A stretch of DNA of 64,000 nucleotides. Source: Cypionkella sinensis (GTDB lineage: Bacteria > Pseudomonadota > Alphaproteobacteria > Rhodobacterales > Rhodobacteraceae). Numbering within the stretch: the first letter of the stretch is position 1; each line of letters starts with the position of its first letter. Below, in pieces: positions 9,820-17,821 of this stretch. The DNA is taken from positions 930,001 to 994,000 of the forward strand of contig NZ_JBHRTO010000001.1 in assembly GCF_042646385.1 (NCBI RefSeq), given 5' to 3'. Both the position numbers and the translations under genes were made by a program. Below the pieces are notes generated by a model that did not search any database, was not told the DNA's origin, and saw nothing but the letters and a program-made list of their open reading frames with translations.

Positions 9820-10784
9820 CTCTGGCCGTTGCGCTGACCTGCGGTGATCCGTCTGGCATTGGCCCGGAATTGGCGCTGGCGGCTCGGCAGGCCTTGGGTG
9901 ACGCCGTGCCACTGTTCTGGATCGGTGATCCGCGCCATCTGGGATCGGATGCCTTCGCGGTGATTGATGATCCGACCGAGGCCGATCAAGTGCCAGCGCA
10001 TCTGCTGCCGGTTCTGCCGCACCGCTTTGCCAGCCCCGCCTTGCCCGGCCAACCTGCGCCGGAAAATGCGGCGGGGGTGATCGAGGTGATCGAGCGCGCG
10101 GTGGCGCTGGTGCAAAGCGGTCAAGCCTCGGCGATCTGCACCGCACCGATCCACAAGAAAGCGCTGAAAGACGGGGCGGGCTTTGCCTTTCCCGGCCATA
10201 CCGAGTTTCTGGCGCATCTGGTAGGGGTAGATCGGGTCGTGATGATGCTTGCCTCGCCCCTGCTGCGGGTGGTGCCGGTGACGATCCATATCGCGGTGGC
10301 CGACGTGCCGCAGGCGCTGACGGCAGAGCTGTTGGAGGCCACCATCCGCATCACCGACGCCGGGTTGCGCCGCGATTTCGGCTTGGCGCAGCCGCGTCTT
10401 GCGGTGGCGGGGCTGAACCCGCATGCGGGCGAAGGCGGTGCGATGGGGTCCGAGGAAATCAGCTTGATCACCCCGGTGCTGGAGCGGCTGCGCGCGCAGG
10501 GATTTGATCTGCGCGGGCCAGCCTCGGCGGATACGATGTTTCACGCCCGCGCGCGGGAAGGTTACGATGCGGCGATCTGCATGTATCACGACCAGGCCCT
10601 GATCCCGATCAAAACGCTTGATTTCGATGGCGGGGTGAATGTGACGCTAGGGTTGCCGTTCGTGCGCACCTCGCCCGATCATGGCACAGCTTATGATATT
10701 GCGGGCAAGGGCTTGGCGCGGCCAGACAGTTTGATTGCAGCGTTGAAGATGGCGCATGAGATGGCGGCGGCGCGGTTGGGGTAG
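9816..10784 (+). CDS. pdxA: 4-hydroxythreonine-4-phosphate dehydrogenase
   Basis: 322 residues. The enzyme oxidises 4-phosphohydroxy-L-threonine in the DXP-dependent route to pyridoxal phosphate. Family motifs include LTCGDPSGIGPELA at the N-terminus, FPGHTEFLAHL, VAGLNPHAGEGGAMG and MYHDQALIPIK, the last three carrying the metal-binding histidines. The C-terminus has LPFVRTSPDHGTAYDIAG, typical of PdxA. It overlaps surA by 4 bases (ATGA). The order surA-pdxA-rsmA is the same as in E. coli. Confidence 0.95.
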   Translation: MTLAVALTCGDPSGIGPELALAARQALGDAVPLFWIGDPRHLGSDAFAVIDDPTEADQVPAHLLPVLPHRFASPALPGQPAPENAAGVIEVIERAVALVQSGQASAICTAPIHKKALKDGAGFAFPGHTEFLAHLVGVDRVVMMLASPLLRVVPVTIHIAVADVPQALTAELLEATIRITDAGLRRDFGLAQPRLAVAGLNPHAGEGGAMGSEEISLITPVLERLRAQGFDLRGPASADTMFHARAREGYDAAICMYHDQALIPIKTLDFDGGVNVTLGLPFVRTSPDHGTAYDIAGKGLARPDSLIAALKMAHEMAAARLG

Positions 10785-10787
10785 CCC

Positions 10788-10835
10788 CCGGGGCGCTGCC
10801 CCGGACCCCGGGATATTTAAGCAGAGAGGATGACC
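10788..10835 (+). repeat. Hairpin-plus-leader element, copy 1 (pdxA/rsmA junction)
   Basis: A 7-bp hairpin CCGGGGC-GCT-GCCCCGG (10788-10804) is followed by a leader (10810-10835) reading GGATATTTAAGCAGAGAGG then ATGACC. The AGAGAGGA inside it is the ribosome-binding site of rsmA, whose GTG lies one base after the element. Nearly the same hairpin-leader pair occurs before iolB (36107-36158) and before an MFS gene (52411-52479), in each case ending 0 or 1 base before the start codon. The three genes are unrelated, so the leader is a dispersed repeat rather than a gene-specific feature. Confidence 0.8.
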
Positions 10836-10836
10836 A

Positions 10837-11679
10837 GTGGGCACGATTGACGGGTTGCCGCCTCTGCGTGAGGTGATCAAGGCGCATGATCTGGTGGCGA
10901 AAAAGCAGTTGGGGCAGAACTTTCTGCTCGATCTGAACCTGACCGCCAAGATCGCGCGGCTGGCGGGGGATTTGTCGGCTTGCGATGTGCTGGAGGTTGG
11001 CCCCGGCCCCGGCGGGCTGACGCGCGGACTTCTGGTAGAAGGCGCGCGGCGGGTGTTGGCGGTCGAGAAAGACCCGCGCTGCGTGCCCGCGCTGGCCGAG
11101 ATCGGCGCGGCCTATCCGGGGCGGCTGGAGGTGATCAACGCCGATGCGATGGAGGTCGATGTGCTGGGGCATTTGCAGGCTCCGGTGCGGGTGGTGGCGA
11201 ACCTGCCCTATAATGTCGGCACTGAACTGCTGATCCGCTGGCTGACACCAAAGGTCTGGCCGCCATTCTGGCAAAGCCTGACGCTGATGTTTCAGAAGGA
11301 AGTGGCCGAGCGGATCGTGGCCAAGCCGCGCTCGGATCATTATGGGCGGCTGGCGCTGCTGGTAGGCTGGCGCTGCGATGCGAAGATCGTGATGCATCTG
11401 CCGCCCGAGGCGTTCACGCCCGCGCCGAAGGTGCATTCGGCGGTGGTGCATCTGACCCGGCTGGCAGAGCCACGGTTTCCGGCGGATGAGGCGGTGCTGA
11501 ACCGGATCACCACGATGGCTTTTGGGCAGCGGCGCAAGATGCTGCGCTCTAGCCTCAAAGGCATGGGGCCTGCGATCGAGGCGCAGCTAGAGGCGGCGGG
11601 GATTGCGCCGACCGCGCGGGCCGAGGAGATCGAGTTGGAACGGTTCTGCGCGCTGGCGCGGATTGTCGCAGCGGGCTGA
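10837..11679 (+). CDS. rsmA: 16S rRNA dimethyladenosine transferase (KsgA/RsmA)
   Basis: 280 residues. It dimethylates two adjacent adenosines near the 3' end of 16S rRNA. Motif I (LEVGPGPGGLTRGLL, about 50-64) and motif IV (VVANLPYNVGTELL) are intact, and the C-terminal domain carries FGQRRKMLRSSLKG. The GTG at 10837 is chosen because AGAGAGGA sits 7 bases upstream and KAHDLVAKKQLGQNFLLDL lies in the expected N-terminal position; an upstream ATG at 10830 is in another frame. The ribosome-binding site comes from the repeat element described at 10788-10835. Confidence 0.95.
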   Translation: MGTIDGLPPLREVIKAHDLVAKKQLGQNFLLDLNLTAKIARLAGDLSACDVLEVGPGPGGLTRGLLVEGARRVLAVEKDPRCVPALAEIGAAYPGRLEVINADAMEVDVLGHLQAPVRVVANLPYNVGTELLIRWLTPKVWPPFWQSLTLMFQKEVAERIVAKPRSDHYGRLALLVGWRCDAKIVMHLPPEAFTPAPKVHSAVVHLTRLAEPRFPADEAVLNRITTMAFGQRRKMLRSSLKGMGPAIEAQLEAAGIAPTARAEEIELERFCALARIVAAG

Positions 11680-11695
11680 CATTCACCGGAAAGCA

Positions 11696-11720
11696 AAAAG
11701 CCCGCGTGCTGCGGGCTTTT
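11696..11720. terminator. Bidirectional intrinsic terminator between rsmA and the DUF4167 gene
   Basis: Perfect 10-bp stem AAAAGCCCGC / GCGGGCTTTT with loop GTGCT. Runs of A on one side and T on the other make it a rho-independent terminator in both directions, matching its place between two convergent genes. Confidence 0.92.
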
Positions 11721-11741
11721 GTTTGGCTTGTTTGGTCGAAT

Positions 11742-12800
11742 TTACTCGGCGGCTTCGGTTTTACCCGCTGGGCCTGCATCCGAGCCCGCTTCACTGGCGG
11801 CATGCTTTTTCTGCCGGGGTGCGCGGGTGGGTTTCGGTGCGGGTTCCAGGCCCGGCAGAGCCTCGGCCACGGGTTTGGGCGCACGCGGGGCGCGCGGGGC
11901 CTTTGCGGGGGCTGGGGCCGCTGCGGGCGCGGCAGCGGCTTCGACCTGCGCCACGACGGCTGCGGGCGATTCAAAGCGGGGCATGATCGGCTGCGGCGTT
12001 TCGGCAGTGACGATTTGCGGTGCTGGTTCGGTGGCAGCGGGCTCGCGCGCCGGGGCATCTTCGCGGGCGCTGACAAAGCGCGGCGCGTCGTTGCGCGGAC
12101 GCTCGCTGCGCGGCTGGTCATTGCGCTGTTGATCGTTTCGGGGCTGATCATTGCGGGGTTGGCGCTGATCGCGGTTCTTGTCGTCACGCGGGCGGTTTTC
12201 CTGACGGTTGCCGTCTTGGCGGTAGTTATCCTGACGGCGCGGCTGGTTGTTGTCGCGCTGTTGGTTGCCCTCACGCTGCTGATTGTCGCGGCGGTAATTG
12301 TCTGGGCGCGGTTGGGCGCGGTTTGCTTCGGGAAGATCGACGAGGGTATGTTCGTCTTCATCCACCACGTTGAAGCCGCTGGTGTAGGGCTGTTCGCCAT
12401 CCTGCGCATCGCCGCGCTCGGGGCGGAAATCGCCACGCTCGGCGCGGTAATCTTGGCGATCGCGGTTGTTGTTTTGATGGTTCTGACCATTCTGGTTGTT
12501 TTGGCCATTCTGGCCGCCTTGAAACTGCTGACGGCTTTCCTGTTCGGCGGCCATCTCACGCGTGGCCTCGGCCAACATGCGGGTGTAATGCTCGGCGTGC
12601 TGGCTGAAGTTTTCAGCCGCCACACGGTCGTTCGAGCGCTGCGCGTCGCCCGCCAGCATCTGATACTTCTCGATGATCTGTTGCGGCGTGCCGCGCACCT
12701 TGCCTTCGGGACCAGAGCTGTCGAAGACGCGGTTGATGATATTGCCGAGGGTGCGCGGGCGGTTCGTCTTTGAACGCGAACGGGACTTGGAAGAGCGCAT
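11742..12800 (-). CDS. DUF4167 domain protein with long disordered R/N/Q/D-rich region
   Basis: 352 residues from ATG 12800, preceded by AAGGA. Residues 1-90 are the conserved part: a basic MRSSKSRSRSKTNRPRTLGN start, then helices with VRGTPQQIIEKYQMLAGDAQ. Residues about 90-250 are low complexity with Gln-Asn runs and repeated PRNDQ-like units, and the tail is Ala-Pro-Lys rich. The family is alphaproteobacterial and of unknown function. The composition suggests an RNA- or DNA-binding, possibly condensate-forming protein, which is inference. The frame is open up to 12914, but upstream residues do not look like the family. Confidence 0.85.
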   Translation of the reverse strand: MRSSKSRSRSKTNRPRTLGNIINRVFDSSGPEGKVRGTPQQIIEKYQMLAGDAQRSNDRVAAENFSQHAEHYTRMLAEATREMAAEQESRQQFQGGQNGQNNQNGQNHQNNNRDRQDYRAERGDFRPERGDAQDGEQPYTSGFNVVDEDEHTLVDLPEANRAQPRPDNYRRDNQQREGNQQRDNNQPRRQDNYRQDGNRQENRPRDDKNRDQRQPRNDQPRNDQQRNDQPRSERPRNDAPRFVSAREDAPAREPAATEPAPQIVTAETPQPIMPRFESPAAVVAQVEAAAAPAAAPAPAKAPRAPRAPKPVAEALPGLEPAPKPTRAPRQKKHAASEAGSDAGPAGKTEAAE

Positions 12801-12986
12801 CTTGTCCTTTGATCCAGATGGTCCGGGTATATGCGCCTGATCCTTTCGGGGATCGTCTGCCCTTGGGGCAAGGTTGCAATGACCGGGTTTGCGCGGGTCA
12901 GTGCCGAATTGCACCGAATGTCGCGTGGCATTGAATAATCACAGGGGGGCGGTTCTGACAAGCAGATTCTTGTGAACCGGCGGGGC

Positions 12987-13838
12987 CTAGCCGCACATAT
13001 CGCCGTCTTGCGGCTTTTCGCCGCAAACCACGCGGTCGCGGCCGTCGAAATCCTGCAAAGTGCGGATGTTGTGCAGGCCTTGGGCCGCGAGCATCGCCGA
13101 GACGGCTTGGGCCTGTGTCGGCCCGATTTCGAGCAGCAGCCGCCCGCCTGCCAGCAGCCGCGCCGGGGCTTGCGTGGCAATGCCGCGGTAGGCGTCCAAG
13201 CCGTCGCCGCCGGGGGTCAGCGCGGCGTGCGGCTCCCATTGCAGCACATCGGGCGAGAGATGCGGCATCTCGTCGGCGGCGATATAGGGCGGGTTTGAGG
13301 TGATCAGATCGAAGCGGCCGGGGATTGCCTTCAGCCAATCGGATTGCTGAAAGCGCGCGCGCGCGCCAAGGTTCAGGCGAATGGCGTTTTCTTGCGCGAC
13401 AGCCAGTGCGGCGGGCGAAAGATCGCTGCCCAAGCCCCGCGCCATCGGCATATCGGCAAGGCACGAGAGCAGGATGCAGCCGGTGCCGGTGCCAAGATCG
13501 AGCATGTTGACGAAGGGGCGCGTCAGCGCCTCGGCCACCAGAATTTCGGTTTCGGGGCGCGGGTCGAGGGTGTCTTGCGTCACCTTGAAGCTGCGGCCCC
13601 AGAATTGGCGCTGACCGGTGATCTGCGCGACCGGCTGGCGATGGATTCGGGCAGTGATCGCGGCGTCAAACGCAGTTTCAGCAGCGGCGCTGAGGGCATC
13701 GGGCAGATGCAGGGTCAGGCGGTCTGCCGCAATGCCCATCGCATGGGCCAGCAGCAGGCGGGCGTCGCGCGGGGCGTTGTCGATGCTAGCAGCGATCAGA
13801 CGCGGGATCGCCAGACGCAGGGCGTCTTGGGCGGTCAT
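12987..13838 (-). CDS. prmC: Peptide chain release factor N5-glutamine methyltransferase
   Basis: 283 residues. PrmC methylates the glutamine of the GGQ loop of release factors using S-adenosylmethionine. The SAM-binding motif LDLGTGTGCILLSCL and the catalytic SNPPYIAADE are present, and the short N-terminal helical domain precedes them. The start overlaps the prfA stop by 4 bases, so enzyme and substrate are translated together, a widely conserved pair. About 186 bases without a gene separate it from the DUF4167 start; I see no clear terminator there. Confidence 0.95.
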   Translation of the reverse strand: MTAQDALRLAIPRLIAASIDNAPRDARLLLAHAMGIAADRLTLHLPDALSAAAETAFDAAITARIHRQPVAQITGQRQFWGRSFKVTQDTLDPRPETEILVAEALTRPFVNMLDLGTGTGCILLSCLADMPMARGLGSDLSPAALAVAQENAIRLNLGARARFQQSDWLKAIPGRFDLITSNPPYIAADEMPHLSPDVLQWEPHAALTPGGDGLDAYRGIATQAPARLLAGGRLLLEIGPTQAQAVSAMLAAQGLHNIRTLQDFDGRDRVVCGEKPQDGDMCG

Positions 13839-14890
13839 CCTTCCATCTCGGCCAGTTTGCTAGCTTGGTCATGCGCGACCAAGGCATCGACAATTTCGAT
13901 CAGATCGCCCTGCATGATCTGCCCCAGCGAATAGAGCGTCAGGTTGATGCGGTGATCGGTCATCCTTCCTTGCGGGAAGTTATAGGTGCGGATGCGTTCA
14001 GAGCGATCCCCAGAGCCGACCTGAGATTTCCGTTCGGCGGCGCGGGCATCATCGACGCGGGCGCGTTCCAGATCGAACAGGCGGGCGCGCAGCACCTGCA
14101 TGGCGATTTCCTTGTTGCGGTGCTGTGACTTCTGCGCCGAGACCACAATCATCCCCGTGGGGATATGGGTGATCCGCACCGCCGAGTCGGTGGTGTTGAC
14201 GTGCTGACCGCCCGCACCAGAGGCGCGCATGGTATCAATGCGGATGTCAGAGGCCGGGATTTGCAGATCAACTTCTTCCGCCTCTGGCAGCACGGCGACA
14301 GTGGCGGCAGAGGTATGCACCCTGCCCTGCGCCTCGGTTTCCGGCACGCGCTGCACGCGATGCACCCCGGATTCGAACTTCAGCTTGGCGAACACGCCCT
14401 CGCCCGCGATATGCACCTGCACATCCTTGATACCGCCGAGCTCGCTGTCTTGCTGTTCGAGGATTTCAAACGTCCAACCCATTTTCTCGGCAAAACGCTG
14501 ATACATCCGCAGAAGGTCTGCTGCGAACAAGGCCGCTTCATCGCCGCCAGTGCCGGGGCGAATTTCGAGGATGGCGGGCCGCGCGTCGGCTGCGTCTTTC
14601 GGCAGCAGCGCGATTTGCAGCCTCGATTCCATTTCCGGGATGCGGGCTTTGAGGGCGGGCAGTTCATCCTCGGCCAAAGCCTTCATCTCGGGATCGGCGA
14701 GCATCAGTTCAGCTTCGGCCAGATCATCCAGCGCCCGCCTATAGGCCACGATCTCATCCGCGACAGGCTTCAGATCAGAATATTCACGCGACAGCGTTGC
14801 GATCTCGGCAGGCGAAGCACCTGCGTTGAGCTTTGCTTCGAGAAACTCGAAACGCTGGGTGATCTGGGCGAGTTTTTCTAGCGGAACCAT
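13835..14890 (-). CDS. prfA: Peptide chain release factor 1
   Basis: 351 residues. RF1 reads UAA and UAG stop codons and triggers peptide release. The GGQ motif is seen in RASGAGGQHVNTTDSAVR, and the anticodon-like tripeptide of the P-x-T type in HRVQRVPETEAQGRVHTS. The start at 14890 gives the standard MVPLEKLAQITQRFEFLEAK beginning; the frame is open to 14956 but the extra residues are not RF1-like. No strong Shine-Dalgarno sequence is visible. The gene overlaps prmC, which modifies its GGQ glutamine. Confidence 0.95.
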   Translation of the reverse strand: MVPLEKLAQITQRFEFLEAKLNAGASPAEIATLSREYSDLKPVADEIVAYRRALDDLAEAELMLADPEMKALAEDELPALKARIPEMESRLQIALLPKDAADARPAILEIRPGTGGDEAALFAADLLRMYQRFAEKMGWTFEILEQQDSELGGIKDVQVHIAGEGVFAKLKFESGVHRVQRVPETEAQGRVHTSAATVAVLPEAEEVDLQIPASDIRIDTMRASGAGGQHVNTTDSAVRITHIPTGMIVVSAQKSQHRNKEIAMQVLRARLFDLERARVDDARAAERKSQVGSGDRSERIRTYNFPQGRMTDHRINLTLYSLGQIMQGDLIEIVDALVAHDQASKLAEMEG

Positions 14891-15003
14891 GGCAGCGGTT
14901 TGGCCAATCGCAGCGTCGCGGTCAAGGGGCCAGAGGGCTTGGCAGTTTGATCCCACCGTTTCCGGGTAAGAAGTTCTCCTTCAAGTGAAAGGACCCCGAT
15001 GGG

Positions 15004-15081
15004 ATGACTTGGTTAAAACAGCGCCACCACCACAAGGGCCATGGAGTTAGCAATGCAGCCATTGTAACCCGCACCACCTAA
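15004..15081 (+). other. Possible small ORF or leader peptide (25 codons)
   Basis: In the 211-base gap between prfA and the Hint pseudogene an ATG at 15004, with AAAGGA about 10 bases upstream, opens a 25-codon frame. The peptide starts MTWLKQRHHHKGHG and ends SNAAIVTRTT. The His cluster and the Ile-Val-Thr-Thr end recall amino-acid-operon leader peptides, but no biosynthetic gene follows on this strand. On the other strand the same DNA has a 9-codon frame (MALVVVALF). I do not recognise either and neither may be real. Confidence 0.2.
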
Positions 15082-15101
15082 CTTGTCGCAGCACACGTCA
15101 T

Positions 15102-16195
15102 CTATTGTGCGTCGATGAGCAGCGGCTGGGAGCTGGCGCGTGCAGTTCTGATGAAGCTCACCATCTTGCGGCCCTTTGCGAACGGACGGACGGGCCTCGG
15201 CTGGAAGCCCCGCGCAGCAAGGTCGGGGAATATCTTCAGGATTTCGCCATGTTGTTCCGTGCTGATGGATTTGAGTGCTTCTGGGCCCGTGAACAAAGAT
15301 TCAGACGGCGCGCCATTGGCGTAAACCACTTCATGCTGGTGCAGCAGAAAATGCCAATAAGTCACCGGCCCACACGTGTTGACAACCTCAATCCCACAAA
15401 CCCCGACAAGTTGCTTGGCAGCAATCAGCGTCTCTCTTTCCCCGAAAATGCGTTCCGCTAATTGAGACGTAATCAGAACGCGATGCTGAGGCGAGATCAG
15501 GAGATCCTGTTCCGGTATGTTGTGCCCAAGTGCGCCGGCTGGGATACGGACCGGGCGCAATTCTGGATGACGGGCAAGCATAGCTGCGCTGACGCTGCGC
15601 GACGTAATCCAGACAATGGGTTGGTAGCCGCGATCTCGGGTAAGCAGCCGATCGCCGGCTTGCTAATCATCGACTTTCTTTAACCCGTTTTCGGTCTGCA
15701 GAATTGTTCCAGAGGTAAAGCATATTGGTGAAGGAACATGGATGGCAATGTTGTCAATGATTGCTCCGGCGCCTTGATTTGCACCGAGTTCGGTGAAGCG
15801 CAGTGTATAATTGCCAGATGCAGGGAATGTTACGTCGAAACTGTAAGGATCAAGCGTGTATGTGGACGGAAAGACGGATGTTGAAAAAACGGCGTTTCCA
15901 TGAGAATCGAGGATTTCGACAGTAAAACCCTCGCCATTGCCGGGGCTAACCGTCCCCCAGTTGTTTCTTAAGGATGAAACAAAGGAAGCGGGTAGGTTCC
16001 AGCCTGATCAATCATGAAGCTCTGTTGCATGACCGTGACGGCGGCGGCGGTGCCATCCATTTCAGCGACATGGTTGGTTGGGGTTCCCCCCACGACATAA
16101 ACGTCGTGGGTATAGTTGGTCTCTAGATCAGTTCCAGTCCAGCCAGTCGAGCCTTGGTCGAAATCACCATTTATGATCACATTCACTGTCGGCAT
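15102..16195 (-). pseudogene. Decayed Hint-domain (Hint_2) protein gene, one frameshift and one nonsense codon
   Basis: Reading from ATG 16195, MPTVNVIINGDFDQGSTGW opens a lectin-like N-terminal domain that runs to about 15985, where the frame shifts. The adjacent frame continues with SSLRNNWGTVSPGNGEGFTV and NYTLRFTELGANQGAGAIID into a Hint domain starting PICFTSGTILQTENG. An in-frame TAG at 15663-15665 interrupts KVDD-stop-QAGDRLLTRDRG, where relatives have Leu. The rest (ELRPVRIPAGALG, SPQHRVLI, HEVVYANGAPSESLF) is intact to the TAG at 15102. The span of 1094 bases is one short of 365 codons, consistent with a single-base deletion. The intact relative is at 24493-25623. Confidence 0.85.
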
Positions 16196-16592
16196 TAAGT
16201 CCACCATTTGAAGGGCACAAGATTTTCTGACTCGCGAAATCTCCACAAATTTCGGCATTTTTATGGCAACAAGTTCATCGGGGGTGCCTTCGCACGCATG
16301 AGCATAGCGGACTGCTGATAACGCGATGGTCTCTCAGTAGGTGGGGCATCGGTTGCTTGTGGATGCCGGCGAAGGCCATCCGGCGCATGCCATTGAGTCA
16401 GTGCTTTTACCATGAGGGGGGGGTTAGCGGTGCGGCGTGAATTTCTGTCCGGGCGCGATCGCGTTCCGCCGCAGAAACGCTAGGCGCAAGATCGACTGGG
16501 GCCAGACCAAGCAATTGAAGCCACGCATTCAGGTAGGTTGGATCGTGACGCTGTCAGTCACGGAAGGCAATTACCTCGGGTGCAAACCGAAA
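16196..16592. other. Gene-poor stretch between the Hint pseudogene and the CHAP gene
   Basis: About 400 bases with no convincing gene. A minus-strand frame of 50 codons (16261-16413) and plus-strand frames here lack ribosome-binding sites and recognisable sequence. Homopolymer runs (an eight-G run at about 16415-16422) and lower coding density suggest decayed DNA. I looked for transposase motifs and terminal inverted repeats and saw none that I can name. Confidence 0.5.
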
Positions 16593-17171
16593 CTATTTTT
16601 TCGCCGGGGCTTTCCAGATGAAGCCGTCGATCTGGTAGGGGCGACCCAAAGTATCGCCGGCGCTGGCGACCTTGACCACCGACCAATCGTTTTGGGCAGA
16701 AACGTCAACCACCGTCATGCCCAACGAGATCTGGCTGGGCTTCCAGTTGGCGTGATCAATCAGAATTTCGCGGTCTGACACGACTTTCGACACCACGGCG
16801 ACATGGCCCTTCGGCAGTTTGCGAGTCGAGGAGAACGCCATCACTGCCCCCACCACCGGATCATGACCACGCTCGAACTTGCCCTTGGCTTGTTTCCACC
16901 AGGTGCCAGCATTGCCCTTGATCTCAACACCGCTGGCGTCACGGGCGAAGGGCACACACCAGACCTTTTGGCCCTTGGCGCGTTTCGCCTTGGCGTTGCC
17001 GATAGCGGTGGCGACAAAGTTCGGGTTCAGGCCGGGTTCGATCAAATCGGGATGCGTCGACAGCATCGTCACTTGTGCATTGTTCGGCACGCAGGCGGCC
17101 GTCAGGGCCAGAGCGCTGCACAAAGCAGCCAAGCGTGGCAAAGCTGCCAGACGACGAAGAGTTACAGCCAT
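16593..17171 (-). CDS. CHAP-domain lipoprotein (putative peptidoglycan amidase/endopeptidase)
   Basis: 192 residues from ATG 17171. A lipoprotein signal peptide ends in LTAAC (Cys 27). The CHAP-like catalytic core follows: Cys 72 in KVWCVPFARDASGVEIKGNA, His 123 in KGHVAVVSKV, and a polar DHANW (about 139-143). CHAP enzymes cut amide bonds in peptidoglycan or glutathionyl substrates. The frame is open to 17342, but only the internal start gives a signal peptide. Lipid anchoring suggests action on the periplasmic side of a membrane. No operon partner is evident. Confidence 0.8.
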   Translation of the reverse strand: MAVTLRRLAALPRLAALCSALALTAACVPNNAQVTMLSTHPDLIEPGLNPNFVATAIGNAKAKRAKGQKVWCVPFARDASGVEIKGNAGTWWKQAKGKFERGHDPVVGAVMAFSSTRKLPKGHVAVVSKVVSDREILIDHANWKPSQISLGMTVVDVSAQNDWSVVKVASAGDTLGRPYQIDGFIWKAPAKK

Positions 17172-17365
17172 GTGAATGTCCCAAGTCTTTTTGTTCTGAT
17201 CGCGGTGCGGCATCTTGGTTGATCCAAGCTTTCGCTGCGTTGCGGCAGACATTCCCTGATCTGAGCAGAAGTTCAACAAACTGAAATATCTGTTGGCAAG
17301 ATTCCGCCGCCCGATTCCGCAGCTTCGGCAGAATATAGGCAAATTTCAGGGAACCAGACCCATTT

Positions 17366-17821
17366 TCAGGTATTTAACTTGGTTATCCACGCCGCAAGTC
17401 GCGCGGCGTTGACGCCCCAATCACCCGCACCAAACCGTTGCCGGGCAAAAATCGTGATGCCTGTGGGGGTAGATTCGGCCGTGGTGTAGTCTGGGAAGCC
17501 CCAGAAGGCCGAGCGCGTGACCCAAGTGATCCGCCCGGTTTCCGCGCTGCCCGCGACGCGCTGGGTGCGCGGGCTGGCCAATGCAATGCCATCCAATTTG
17601 GCCAGCAGCGCCTGCGTCTGATCCGCGGCAACGTTCAGATCGACATAGGCACCATCATTCAGAACGGTGATTTTGTCGGGGCTGGGCGTGGTGATCTGCG
17701 CGGGGCGCGGCGTTAACGCAACGTTCCACTGTGTCGGATCGCTGGGTGCCAGCCGGATATAGGCCATGGCCCCCGCAGCGAGAATCAAAACAGCACTTGC
17801 GAGGACCATGGATTTTCTCAT
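17366..17821 (-). CDS. DUF1499 domain-containing protein
   Basis: 151 residues. An N-terminal hydrophobic segment (about 5-25, MRKSMVLASAVLILAAGAMA) anchors or exports the protein. The rest fits DUF1499: DGAYVDLNVAADQTQALLAKL, then TWVTRSAFWGFPDYTTAE and a final FGAGDWGVNAARLAAWI. Function is unknown. Its ATG overlaps the speB stop (ATGA on the minus strand), so it is probably expressed with agmatinase, though a metabolic link is not apparent. Confidence 0.8.
   Translation of the reverse strand: MRKSMVLASAVLILAAGAMAYIRLAPSDPTQWNVALTPRPAQITTPSPDKITVLNDGAYVDLNVAADQTQALLAKLDGIALASPRTQRVAGSAETGRITWVTRSAFWGFPDYTTAESTPTGITIFARQRFGAGDWGVNAARLAAWITKLNT

Noticed and set aside
12000..12540. Short tandem repeats resembling a CRISPR or satellite
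   Set aside because: They are codon-level repeats of Arg-Asn-Asp-Gln units in the DUF4167 gene; no regular spacer or conserved direct repeat is present.
14957..15101. tmRNA, RNase P RNA or a tRNA in the prfA upstream gap
   Set aside because: No cloverleaf, TTCGA arm or conserved RNase P/tmRNA core could be found by eye.
16261..16413. A 50-codon minus-strand frame upstream of the Hint pseudogene
   Set aside because: No ribosome-binding site (only a C run before the ATG) and no recognisable sequence; it lies in apparently decayed DNA.
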